Of a DNA stretch of 64,000 bases, positions 8,792-17,800 are shown one piece after another. Origin of the DNA: Mesorhizobium australicum. GTDB lineage: Bacteria; Pseudomonadota; Alphaproteobacteria; Rhizobiales; Rhizobiaceae. Numbering within the stretch: position 1 is the first letter of the stretch; the number at the start of each line of letters is the position of its first letter. The notes beneath the pieces are model-generated. The model worked only from the letters and a program-made list of their open reading frames with translations. It made no database searches and was not told the DNA's origin. Where the stretch lies: NCBI RefSeq assembly GCF_900177325.1, contig NZ_FXBL01000004.1, forward strand, positions 1,364,001-1,428,000. Direction: 5' to 3'. The position numbers and the translations under genes were made by a program.

Positions 8792-9131
8792 TTTATGCTC
8801 CTGTCATCCCACGTCACGCTGGCAGCTTCGGATGCTGCCGTCCCGCTACTTTGGGACACACCGACATTTCATGAAGATGACAGCTGGCCGGCCGGTTGCG
8901 GGAACTCGCCGCGAGACAGCAAATTACGTCCTGACCTGCCGCGTGACGCTCGGCGAGAAAATACTGTCATTCAAACGTCAACTATTGGCGCTACCGAATC
9001 CACGTCTTCGCTAGGTCCTGAAGCGCGATCGCGCTCCGGTGTTGGGGACCGTGCCGGATTTACTTTTTCGGATCTGACGTGACTGTGCGTTTCAAGCTTT
9101 CAGGCTGGCGCGCAGCCAAGAAAGGCGTGCC
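8792..9131. promoter_or_regulatory. Divergent bdhA/pstS promoter region
   Basis: A 340-bp gene-free stretch between bdhA (minus) and the PstS gene (plus). It contains three exact copies of the heptamer CTGTCAT, the half-site of the alphaproteobacterial PHO box: 8801-8807 (+), 8877-8883 (read on minus) and 8964-8970 (+). A small perfect hairpin (GGCAGC, loop, GCTGCC, 8821-8839) is also present. I see no open frame of note. Confidence 0.6.
8964..8981 (+). promoter_or_regulatory. PHO box (PhoB site) upstream of pstS
   Basis: CTGTCAT, a TCAA spacer, then ACGTCAA: two GTCA cores exactly 11 bp apart, the layout of the PHO box CTGTCAT-N4-CTGTCAT. The second half is degenerate (4-5 of 7 matches). 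It lies about 150 bp before the PstS start, with an AT-richer stretch nearby, and predicts phosphate-starvation induction. Confidence 0.55.
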
Positions 9132-10220
9132 ATGATCGGTGTTTTCCTCTCCCAGGCCCGAGGGCTGTCCGGAGTTCAGGGTGTTCTTGCCACCGTCGCG
9201 GCACTCGCCGTTCTTGCCCTGCCGTCGTCCGCCCAGGCCGACCCGATCCAGGGTGCCGGCTCTACCTTCGCCGCCCCGATTATCAACCAGTGGTCGCGCG
9301 ACTATGAGGCGATCCGCGCCGATGGTGGCGACTACACCTCTCCCGATTGGCGTGTCGACTACGAGCCCGTCGGCTCGCTGGCCGGCATCATGCGCCTCGC
9401 CCAGCCGGAGACGGACTTCGCCGCCACCGATGCACCGCTGCCACCGGAAGACCTTGCGAAGCGCAACCTGGCGCAGTTTCCGATCGTCATGGGCGGCATC
9501 GTCGTGGTCGCCAACATCGACGGTATCGGTGCCGGTCAACTGCGCCTTTCGGGCCCGGCGCTTGCCGATATCTATCTCGGCAAGATCACCAGCTGGTCCG
9601 ATCCGGCCATCAAAAGCCTTAATCCCGATCTTGCCTTGCCCGACGCTCCGATAGCCGTCCTGCACCGCGCCGACGGTTCCGGTTCGACCTTCACCTTCAC
9701 CAGCTTCCTGTCGAAGGTGAGCCAGGAATGGCGGGAGAAGCATGGTGCCGACACTCTGATTGCATGGCCCGTCGGTCGCGGAGAAAAGGGCACCGGCGGA
9801 CTGGCCGCCCTGACCGCGGCGACGAAGAGCGGCATCGCCTATCTCGAATACGGCCAGGTGGTCCGCGCCGGCCTTCCCTTCGTGTCGCTGCAGAACGCCA
9901 GCGGGGCCTTCGTGCGGCCCGAGCCGGCCGCCTTCCAGGCCGGCCTTGCAACCGTGACGTGGGATGCCGCGCGCGGCTTCCACGCCGACACCACCAATCT
10001 CGCGGGAGCCGCGGCGTATCCGATGGCGGTCGTGACCTATGCGATCGTGCCGAAGGATCGCGGCCAGACACGCATCAACCGTGTCCTGGACCTATTCCGG
10101 GTCGCCTTCAGCCAGGGCGCGGATGAAGCATCCGCGCTCGGCTACATCCCCGTCTCGCCGGAACTCGCCGGCCGGATCGAAGCCTACTGGGCCGAAAGCT
10201 TCGGCGCGCTGAACAACTAG
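9132..10220 (+). CDS. pstS: PstS-type phosphate-binding protein
   Basis: Periplasmic phosphate-binding protein of 362 residues. A signal peptide ends after residue 36 (SSAQA-DP). The phosphate-binding GAGSTFAAP (41-49) and DGSGSTFTFTSFLS (near 183-196) motifs are both present, as is the GSLAGIMR loop. No pstC, pstA or pstB gene follows; the next gene is instead a Na/Pi cotransporter 54 bp downstream. So this is an orphan PstS, either feeding a distant Pst ABC transporter or acting as a phosphate sensor or scavenger. The upstream PHO box fits induction by phosphate limitation. Confidence 0.88.
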   Translation: MIGVFLSQARGLSGVQGVLATVAALAVLALPSSAQADPIQGAGSTFAAPIINQWSRDYEAIRADGGDYTSPDWRVDYEPVGSLAGIMRLAQPETDFAATDAPLPPEDLAKRNLAQFPIVMGGIVVVANIDGIGAGQLRLSGPALADIYLGKITSWSDPAIKSLNPDLALPDAPIAVLHRADGSGSTFTFTSFLSKVSQEWREKHGADTLIAWPVGRGEKGTGGLAALTAATKSGIAYLEYGQVVRAGLPFVSLQNASGAFVRPEPAAFQAGLATVTWDAARGFHADTTNLAGAAAYPMAVVTYAIVPKDRGQTRINRVLDLFRVAFSQGADEASALGYIPVSPELAGRIEAYWAESFGALNN

Positions 10221-10274
10221 GTTCGACAGACCAACAGGCTCTTACGGGCCGCCCTCTCAGAATCGAGCACTCTC

Positions 10275-12008
10275 ATGGAAATCGATATCTTCAAGGATAT
10301 TCTCGTGCCGGTCATCGGCGGGCTGGGCATCTTCATGCTCGGTCTCGAATTCATGGCCAACGGCATTCAGGCGCTGTCCGTCAACAGTATGCGCAATTTC
10401 CTCGCCAGGGCGGCGGGAACGCCGATCAAGGGCGTGCTGGCCGGAACGCTGATCACGGGCGTCATCCAGTCCTCGACCGCAATGACGGTCATGGTCGTCG
10501 GGCTCGTCAACGCCGGCGTGGTTGCGCTCAGACCCGCCATCAGCGTCATCATGGGCGCCAATATCGGCACCACGCTCGGCAACGGGCTGATCGCTCTGCC
10601 GCTCGGCCCGCTCGGGCTGATCTGCGGCGGCATCTTCGCGCTGATCTACTGCTTCGCGAAGACCGAGAAGGTCCGCAACATCGCGCTCGCCTGCATGGGC
10701 TTTGCGCTGATCTTCTACGGCCTCAACCTGATGACCGGCGGCCTGCGCCCGTTGCGCAACATGCCCGAGGTGATGGAACTTCTGCAGACGCTCAAAGCGG
10801 ACTCGTATTTCAACCTGATCAAGTGCGTCCTGATCGCAGCCGCCATCACGGCGATGATCCACTCATCCTCGGCGACGATCGGCATCGTCATGGGCCTCGG
10901 TGCAGCTGGCGTGCTTGACTGGACGACGGCCGTCGCCTTCTCGCTCGGCGCCGACCTCGGCACCACGATCACTTCGTGGATGGCTTCGCTCAATCTGTCG
11001 AAGAACGCCAAGCGGGCGGCCTACGCCCACATATCGTTCAACATCATCGGCGTGTGCATCACCGTCCCGCTCTTCTTCGTCTCGATCCAGGTGCTGCACT
11101 GGGCGATGGGCGCCTTCGGCATGGGCGATCCCGGCGTTGCAGTGGTCGTCGACGGCAAGGAGACTTTCCCGCTGGTGCCGGTGGCCGTCGGCCTCTACTC
11201 GACCGTCTTCAACATCTTCAACACGGCGCTGCTCTTTCCCTTTGTCGGTGTCTTCGAGCGTGTCCTGTCCCGCGTCGGACGGACCGACGAGGAGGATGTC
11301 GAGGATTACTCGACCCCGAAATACCTCGACAGCAAGCTGTCAGACGACTTCGCCAAGGCCGTGCCCGCCGTCCAGCAGGAGACCGCGCGTCACCTGCAAG
11401 CAGGCGCCATGTTCCTCAACATTGCCCGAGGCGACAAGAAGGCTCCGTCCGATCCGGGCGAACATTATCTGGCGACCGACATCCTCAGCCGCGACATCCG
11501 CAACTACACGGCAAACCTGATGAAGGAAGACCTGCCCTATGAGCAGCTAGATCTCATCGCCAGCCTCATCGAGGAAGCCGATTTCACCGCCGCCCTCACC
11601 GAATCGATGCATCAGGTCGCTCGCCGTGTGAAGCGCGAGAAGTTCTCGTCGCCGGCACAGGCGATCGTCAACACGGCGCTCGACAAGCTCGACATGTCGC
11701 TGCGCGACATCATGCCCGATCACGGCATTCCCGATCCGCGGATGCCGGCCGGCCATGTCAGCTTCCCCGAGGTGGATGAATTGCGTGCCCGGACGCTGGC
11801 CATGGGTCCGAACGCCGGCGCCGGAGAGCGGGGCACGATCCTGGCGCTGCTCGGCTCCATCGAGCGTGCGGAGCTTCTGATCCGCCGCATCGACGCCGAG
11901 CGCAAGTCGGTGAACCGGCAGACCGTGGTGGCCCGTGCCGCCGCCCGCAAGGAGAACCGCGAGCGGCCGATGGACGAGGGCACGCTGTCTCCTGTTCCGG
12001 CCGAGTGA
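10275..12008 (+). CDS. Na/Pi cotransporter with PhoU-like domain (NptA/YjbB family)
   Basis: Inner-membrane sodium-phosphate cotransporter of 577 residues. Two inverted-topology repeats carry the family's Q/H-SSTA signatures: GVIQSSTAMTVMVVG near residue 57 and MIHSSSATIGIVMG near residue 195. After the membrane part (to about residue 340) comes a helical PhoU-like cytoplasmic domain. Located 54 bp after pstS, probably cotranscribed. In bacteria such proteins have been linked to phosphate export or low-affinity uptake; the pairing with a PHO-box-controlled PstS suggests phosphate homeostasis under starvation. A strong hairpin follows 12 bp after the stop. Confidence 0.88.
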   Translation: MEIDIFKDILVPVIGGLGIFMLGLEFMANGIQALSVNSMRNFLARAAGTPIKGVLAGTLITGVIQSSTAMTVMVVGLVNAGVVALRPAISVIMGANIGTTLGNGLIALPLGPLGLICGGIFALIYCFAKTEKVRNIALACMGFALIFYGLNLMTGGLRPLRNMPEVMELLQTLKADSYFNLIKCVLIAAAITAMIHSSSATIGIVMGLGAAGVLDWTTAVAFSLGADLGTTITSWMASLNLSKNAKRAAYAHISFNIIGVCITVPLFFVSIQVLHWAMGAFGMGDPGVAVVVDGKETFPLVPVAVGLYSTVFNIFNTALLFPFVGVFERVLSRVGRTDEEDVEDYSTPKYLDSKLSDDFAKAVPAVQQETARHLQAGAMFLNIARGDKKAPSDPGEHYLATDILSRDIRNYTANLMKEDLPYEQLDLIASLIEEADFTAALTESMHQVARRVKREKFSSPAQAIVNTALDKLDMSLRDIMPDHGIPDPRMPAGHVSFPEVDELRARTLAMGPNAGAGERGTILALLGSIERAELLIRRIDAERKSVNRQTVVARAAARKENRERPMDEGTLSPVPAE

Positions 12009-12020
12009 TCGACCGAAAGG

Positions 12021-12052
12021 ATGGTGTTGCCGCCGCCCGGCGGCGACACCAT
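12021..12052 (+). terminator. Strong hairpin after Na/Pi cotransporter
   Basis: A 14-bp stem (12021-12034 with 12039-12052, all Watson-Crick except one G-T) with a GCCC loop begins 12 bp after the cotransporter stop. ATTG follows, a poor U tract. It probably ends or attenuates the phosphate transcript before the DUF808 gene. Confidence 0.6.
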
Positions 12053-12073
12053 ATTGCGACAGCCAGATCGGAG

Positions 12074-12110
12074 CCGGGTTCCCTGACCGCCAATGGCGCC
12101 GAACCCGGAG
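12074..12110 (+). promoter_or_regulatory. Stem-loop that pairs over the DUF808 ribosome site
   Basis: CCGGGTTC (12074-12081) pairs perfectly with GAACCCGG (12101-12108); an inner CGCC/GGCG stem (12088-12091 with 12095-12098) closes the loop. The 3' arm overlaps the Shine-Dalgarno GGAG at 12107-12110, eight bases before the start at 12118. Folding would hide the ribosome site, so translation of the next gene may be conditional. Confidence 0.45.
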
Positions 12111-12117
12111 AGATTTC

Positions 12118-13140
12118 ATGAGTGTCGGTCTGATCGCCCTTCTCGACGACGTCGCAGCGCTCGCCAAGGCGGCTGCGGCCTCGCTCGACGACGTCGCTGG
12201 GCAGGCGGCACAGGCAAGCACGAAGGCCGCTGGCGTCGTTATCGACGACGCAGCCGTGACGCCGCGATACGTCACCGGCTTCTCCCCCGCGCGCGAACTG
12301 CCCATCATCTGGAAGATCGCGCTCGGCTCGCTAAGGAACAAGCTGCTCTTCCTGCTGCCGGCCGCATTGGCACTGAGCCTGTTCGTGCCGCAGGCCATCA
12401 CGCCCCTGCTCATGCTCGGCGGCCTCTATCTCTGCTACGAGGGTACCGAGAAGATCTACGAACTTCTCTTCCCGCATGCCGCCCACGCGCATGAGGCCGA
12501 GATCGAGGGAACCTCGCTCGACGCCAAGACCTTCGAAGACGAGAAGGTGGCGGGAGCGATCAGGACGGACTTCATCCTCTCGGCCGAGATCATGACCATC
12601 ACGCTGGGCTCGGTGCCGGATGCCGGGCTGCCAACGCAGGCGGCGGTGCTGGCCGTCGTCGGCATCCTGATCACCATCGGCGTCTACGGCGTCGTGGCGC
12701 TGATCGTGAAGGCCGACGACTTCGGACTGATGCTGGCACGCGGCTCGTCGCGCTCGCCCCTCGCCGTGCTGTCGCGCGCCATCGGTCGCGGGCTGGTGCA
12801 GGGCATGCCCTATTTCCTGAAGCTGCTCGGAATGGTCGGCACCGCCGCGATGATCTGGGTGGGCGGCGGCATCATCCTCCACGGGTTCGAGCAATACGGC
12901 TACGGCTGGCTGAGCCATCTCCTGCACGATGCCGGCGACATGGCCGCACACGCCGTGCCCGCCATCGGCGCTTTCTCGTCCTGGCTGGTCCAGGCCGCCG
13001 GTGCCGGCCTCGTGGGCATCGCGATCGGAGCGGTCGCCATTGTGGCGGTCAGCCTGCTGGTTTCGCCTGTCCTGCGATGGATCAGGGCGCGTTCCGGCAC
13101 CGCCGCATCGACGCCCAGAGTAATGCAGCACGACGACTGA
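12118..13140 (+). CDS. DUF808 family membrane protein (YedI-like)
   Basis: A 340-residue inner-membrane protein of the DUF808 family. Recognisable blocks are the N-terminal ALLDDVAALAKAAAASLDDV, the LYLCYEGTEKIYE segment after the first membrane helix pair, EDEKVAGAIRTDFILSAEIMTI, and several C-terminal helices. The function of the family is unknown. ATG 12118 is chosen because GGAG precedes it and family proteins start with this sequence; the open frame extends about 60 codons upstream without homology. It follows the phosphate genes in the same direction but is separated from them by a strong hairpin. Confidence 0.85.
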   Translation: MSVGLIALLDDVAALAKAAAASLDDVAGQAAQASTKAAGVVIDDAAVTPRYVTGFSPARELPIIWKIALGSLRNKLLFLLPAALALSLFVPQAITPLLMLGGLYLCYEGTEKIYELLFPHAAHAHEAEIEGTSLDAKTFEDEKVAGAIRTDFILSAEIMTITLGSVPDAGLPTQAAVLAVVGILITIGVYGVVALIVKADDFGLMLARGSSRSPLAVLSRAIGRGLVQGMPYFLKLLGMVGTAAMIWVGGGIILHGFEQYGYGWLSHLLHDAGDMAAHAVPAIGAFSSWLVQAAGAGLVGIAIGAVAIVAVSLLVSPVLRWIRARSGTAASTPRVMQHDD

Positions 13141-13188
13141 GCAACGCCTTTGAAATCGAGCCTGCACGTTTGCGGGCAGCCGATCGGA

Positions 13189-13311
13189 TCAGGCAGCCCT
13201 GGTTTCAGAGAAGTGGCCGCACCAATCGTTGGAGCTGACGACCGGCCAAAACCCGCGCGCATTGGGCTCGGGCTGCGTCACGGGCGGATTGTAGCGGCAC
13301 AGGTCGACCCA
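13189..13311 (-). pseudogene. Possible remnant of a small Cys/Trp-rich protein
   Basis: About 40 codons on the minus strand reading PWVDLCRYNPPV, then GFWPVVSSNDWCGHFSE and a stop at 13189. The spacing C-R-x-x-P-P ... W-P ... D-W-C-G-x-F resembles the C-terminal half of small hypothetical proteins with paired cysteines that I recall from proteobacteria. The expected N-terminal Cys pair and an ATG are missing; the frame runs on into the antisense of the outer-membrane factor gene. It is either a broken gene or one with a TTG start. Confidence 0.35.
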
Positions 13312-13385
13312 CGGCGCCAATGATCGGCGGGTTGCGGTAGCGGAGGTTCGCCCCAAGGCGACGCCTGTGCCCGGCTGTCGGCTCG

Positions 13386-14852
13386 TCAGTCCGCTGAGGC
13401 TGCGAGATGCGGTCCGGTCCTGCTGTCCACCACCTCCGGCTTTGAGATGTCGATAGTGCCGTCCCAGCCTCCGCCCAGTGCCTTGTTGAGCGCGATGTAG
13501 TCGGCGGCGATCGACACCTTGCTCTGGATGAACGAGTCCTCGGCCGAGTAGAGCGAGCGCTCGACGGTGAGCAGGTCGAGGAAGCTCGCCGAGCCGGCCT
13601 TGTAGAGGCTGCGTGTTAGCGTCGCCGCCTCGCGGTAGCGCTCGGCCGATGAGGCGAGCTTGCCGTTGCGGATGCGCTCCTGCGCCAGCGCGACGATTGC
13701 GTTCTCCACGTCTTCCAGTGCCGTCAGCACCGAGGCGCGATAGGCGATGAAATACTGGTCGCGCTGCGCCCGAGCCATGTCCACTGCGGCCGCGAGCTGT
13801 CCGGCGTTGAAGATGGGGACCGTCAGGGTCGGCCCGAACGACCAACTGACGGATGAGCTCTTGCCGAGATCGCCGATCTTGAGGCCCGATGTCGCGATGC
13901 TGCCGGTCAGGCTGACGCTCGGATAGCGCGCGGCCTCCGCCTGGCCGATGTTGGCCGTCGCCTGTGCGTACTGGCGTTCGGCGAGCCGGACATCGGGCCG
14001 CGCCAGCAGCACGTCCGCGGGAACGCCGGTCGGGATGGGCAGCTTGGGCCGCGGGATGGATGCATACTTGTCGAGCCGTTCGGTCAACGCCGCCGGCGGG
14101 CGGCCCGTCAGCACGGAGAGCCGATGGATCGTCGTCGCATAGGCGGCCTCGAGTTCGGGGATGGTCGCCTCGGTGCTGGCGGCCTGGCCCGATGCATTGG
14201 CGACGTCGACGGCCGAAACCGCGCCCGCCTCGAGCTTCGTGCGGGTGAGGGCGGCGGTCTCGTTCTGCGAGGCGGCGGTGCGCCGGGCGAGCGCAAGACG
14301 CGCCTGGTAGCCGCGCAACTCGACATAGTTCGAGGCGACGTCGCCGACCAGGGTGAGCAAGGTGGCGCGAAGCTCTTCTTCTGCTGCGTCCATGCCGTAG
14401 CGGGCCGCCTCGACCGCGCGGCGGTTCGCGCCGAAGAGATCGATCTCCCAGCTTGCGTCGAAGCCTGCCTGGAACTGGCTGTAGCTCTCGCTCGAGCCCG
14501 ACGACGAGGATGCGCTCTTGTTGCGGGTGGCGCTGCCGGACCCGCTCGCCGACGGGAACAGGGTGCCGACGTTCTGCCGGTAGCTGGCGCGTGCCTCGCG
14601 GATCTTCGCTTTCGACGAGGCGACATCGAGATTGCCCGCCACAGCTTCTTCGACGAGCCCGTTCAGGAGCGGATCGTTGAGCCGCTGCCACCACAGGGCC
14701 AGCTCGGGCGGCCGGGCCGGCGCGGCCTTCTTCGAACCGCTCCATGCCGAAGGCAGGGCGAGAAGCGGCTTCTGGTAGTCGGGGCCGACCACGCAGCCGC
14801 TGATCAGCGGCGTCAGCAGCAGGATTGCGGATACCGTTCTCCGCCACTTCAC
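13386..14852 (-). CDS. Outer-membrane factor of RND efflux pump (NodT/OprM family lipoprotein)
   Basis: A 488-residue TolC-like outer-membrane channel. The GTG start at 14852 gives a lipoprotein signal with lipobox LISGC near residue 18; a competing ATG five bases inside is in another frame. Two OEP repeats follow, with typical motifs: WWQRLNDPLLNGLVEEA, SWEIDLFGANRRAVEAAR, LLARPDVRLAERQYAQATANIGQAEAARYPS and the FGPTLTVPIFNAGQ block. It is the last gene of the adaptor-pump-channel operon, 23 bp after the pump gene. Substrates are unknown. Confidence 0.88.
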   Translation of the reverse strand: MKWRRTVSAILLLTPLISGCVVGPDYQKPLLALPSAWSGSKKAAPARPPELALWWQRLNDPLLNGLVEEAVAGNLDVASSKAKIREARASYRQNVGTLFPSASGSGSATRNKSASSSSGSSESYSQFQAGFDASWEIDLFGANRRAVEAARYGMDAAEEELRATLLTLVGDVASNYVELRGYQARLALARRTAASQNETAALTRTKLEAGAVSAVDVANASGQAASTEATIPELEAAYATTIHRLSVLTGRPPAALTERLDKYASIPRPKLPIPTGVPADVLLARPDVRLAERQYAQATANIGQAEAARYPSVSLTGSIATSGLKIGDLGKSSSVSWSFGPTLTVPIFNAGQLAAAVDMARAQRDQYFIAYRASVLTALEDVENAIVALAQERIRNGKLASSAERYREAATLTRSLYKAGSASFLDLLTVERSLYSAEDSFIQSKVSIAADYIALNKALGGGWDGTIDISKPEVVDSRTGPHLAASAD

Positions 14853-14875
14853 TCTACCCGTCGGACTCACGCTGG

Positions 14876-17800
14876 CTATCCCTTGTGTTGTTCGGCTTGC
14901 TGCAGCTTGCCGCCACGCCCGCGCCATTTCTCGGTCAGTCTGGTCACGCTGACGAAGAGCAGCGGCACGAAGAACACGCCGAGCACGGTGGCCGCGATCA
15001 TGCCGCCCATCACGCCGATGCCGATCGCGTTCTGCGCGGCGGAGCCCGCGCCGCTGGCGCGCGCCAGCGGCAGGACGCCAAGGATGAAGGCAAGCGAGGT
15101 CATCAGGATCGGGCGCAGGCGCAGCCGCGCCGCCTCGACCACTGCGTCCACCGCGCTGCGGCCCTGCGCTGCAAGGTCGCGGGCGAACTCGACGATGAGG
15201 ATCGCGTTCTTGGCCGTCAGGCCGATCGTCGTCAGCAGCCCCACCTTGAAGTAGACGTCGTTCGACTGGTCGAAGAGCCATGCCGCCAGGAGCGCGCCGA
15301 ACACGCCGACCGGCACAGCGAAGATGACGGAGAAGGGGACGGACCAGCTCTCGTAGAGCGCGGCGAGACACAAGAACACGACGAGGAGCGACACGGCATA
15401 AAGCATCGCCGCCTGCGAGCCGGCCAGCCGCTCCTGGTAGGAGAGTCCTGACCAGGACGCGCCGTATCCTCCGGGCAGCTCCGCGACGAGACGTTCGGCT
15501 TCGTCCATCGCGTCGCCGGAGCTGGCGCCGGGCGCGGCCGATCCGTTGATCGACACGGCCGCCGTGCCGTTGAAGCGCGCCAGCGACGGCGAGCCCTGCA
15601 CCCATTGCGTCGTGGCGAAGGCCGAGAAGGGCACCATCTCGCCGCTGTCGTTCTTTGCATACCAGCGATTGATGTCGTCTGGCTGCATGCGGAACGGCGC
15701 GTCGGCCTGCACGTAGACCGGCTTGATCTCGCCGCGATAGATGAAGTCGTTGACGTTGGTGCCTGAGAAGGCGGTGGTGATCAGGCTGTTGATGGCCGAG
15801 AGGTCGATGCCCAGCGCGCCGGCCTTCTCCTGGTCGATGTCGATCTTGAGCTGCGCCTCCAGCGTCCGCGTGTTGCCGCGCAGGTTCTGGATCACAGCAT
15901 TGCCGTTCGCGGCGTCCGCCAGCGCGTTGCTGGCCGCCGTCAGCGCATCGCGGCCCTGATTGCCGGTGTCCTCCAGATACATGGAGAAGCCGCTCGACTG
16001 GCCGAGCCCCTGGATCGCCGGCGGCGCCAGCACGAAAACCTCCGCATCGCGGATCTGCCGGAAATAGCCCGAGGCGCGTTGCGCCACCGACGAGGCCGAC
16101 AGCCGGTCCTCGGTGCGCAGGTCGAAATCCTTCAGCCGCACGAAGGCCATCGCCGTGTTCTCGCCACTGCCGCTGAAGCCGAACCCCAGCGTCATGAACA
16201 CGCTCTGCACTGCGTCGGTCTCCCGCGTGAGGAAGTAGTTCTCCACGATGTCGATCACCGCCTGCGTGCGGGCGGCATTGGCGCCGGCGGGAAGGGTGAT
16301 CTGCGTCATCAGCACGCCCTGGTCCTCTTCCGGAAGGAAGGAGGTCGGCAGCCGCGTGAAGAGGCCGTAAGCGGCTGCAATCAGTGCGGCGAAGACGATG
16401 AACATGCGCAGGGGCCGCCCGACAAGCGCGCGGACGGAGCGGGCATATCCTCCGGTCGTCCTGTCGAGCCCGCGTTCGAACCATCCGAGCCAGCGGGCGA
16501 TGAACCCCTCGTGCGACGGCTTGAGCATCAGCGCGCAGAGCGCCGGCGTCAGGATGACGGCGACCAGCACTGACAAGAGCATGGCGCTGGCGATGGTGAC
16601 CGAGAACTGCCGGTAGATGACGCCGACCGAGCCGGAGAAGAACGCCATCGGAATGAACACGGCCGTCAGCACGAGCGCGATGCCGAGAAGCGCGCCGGTG
16701 ATCTCGCCCATCGACTTCTCCGTCGCCTCGCGCGCGGAAAGCTTCTCGTCGCGCATGATGCGCTCGACGTTCTCGACCACGACGATCGCATCGTCGACCA
16801 GGAGGCCGATGGCGAGCACCATGGCGAACATGGTGAGCATGTTGATCGAGTAGCCGAGCGCGGCCAGCACGCCGAACGTACCCAGCAGCACGACCGGCAC
16901 CGCGATCATCGGGATGAGCGTGGCGCGCAGGTTCTGCAGGAAGAGCAGAAGCACGACGAAGACGAGGATGATCGCCTCGATCAGCGTCTCCACCACCTTC
17001 TCGATCGACAGTTCGACGAACGGTGTCGTCTCGTAGGAATAGGCGACCTCGACACCAGTGGGCAGTGATCCGGCAAGGCTGTCGAGCTCGGCATGCACCA
17101 GCTCGGCGGTCGTGATGGCATTCGCGCCCGACGCGAGCTGCACGCCGAAGCCGGCGGCCGGCATGCCGTTGAAGCTGGACTTCTGCCCGTAGCTTTCAAG
17201 GCCGATCTCGACGCGGGCCACATCGGCCAGCCGAACCACGGAACCGTCGGTCGCCGTCTTGAGGATGATCCGCTTGAACTCGTCGGCGGACGACATCTGC
17301 GTCTGCGCGATGATGTTCGCCTTGAGCTGCTGGCCCTGCACGACCGGCGTTGCGCCCACGGAACCGGCCGCGACCTGCACGTTCTGCGTGCCGATCGCCG
17401 ACGTCACGTCACCCGGCACCAGCTGGTACTTCTGCATCAGCGACGGATCGAGCCAGATACGCATGGCGTAGCCGGAGCCGAAGGACTGCACGGACCCCAC
17501 GCCGTCGAGCCGCTCGATGCGTTCCTCGATCTGGCTCGACATGATGTCGGACAGCTCGTCGGAGGTGTAGCGGCCGTCGCGGGAGATGATGTTGCCGATC
17601 ATCAGGATGCCGGACGGCGAGCGGCTGACGCGCACGCCCTGGTCCTGCACCGCTTCCGGAAGCTGCGATTCGACGCGGGAGAGCTTGTTCTGCACCTCGA
17701 CCTGCGCCAGCTCGGGGTCGGTGCCGTTCTCGAAGGTCAGCGAGATCGAGGCCGAGCCGGTGCTCGACGTCGATTCCATGTAGAGCAGGCCGTCCAGGCC

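Noticed and set aside
8801..8818. Second full PHO box overlapping the bdhA leader
   Set aside because: CTGTCAT is exact, but the following GTCA core is 10 bp away rather than 11 and the second half matches poorly; I count it only as a half-site.
13386..16484. Single 1032-codon frame as an efflux fusion protein
   Set aside because: Only the last 488 codons resemble an outer-membrane factor; the upstream half is an out-of-frame shadow of the RND pump gene.
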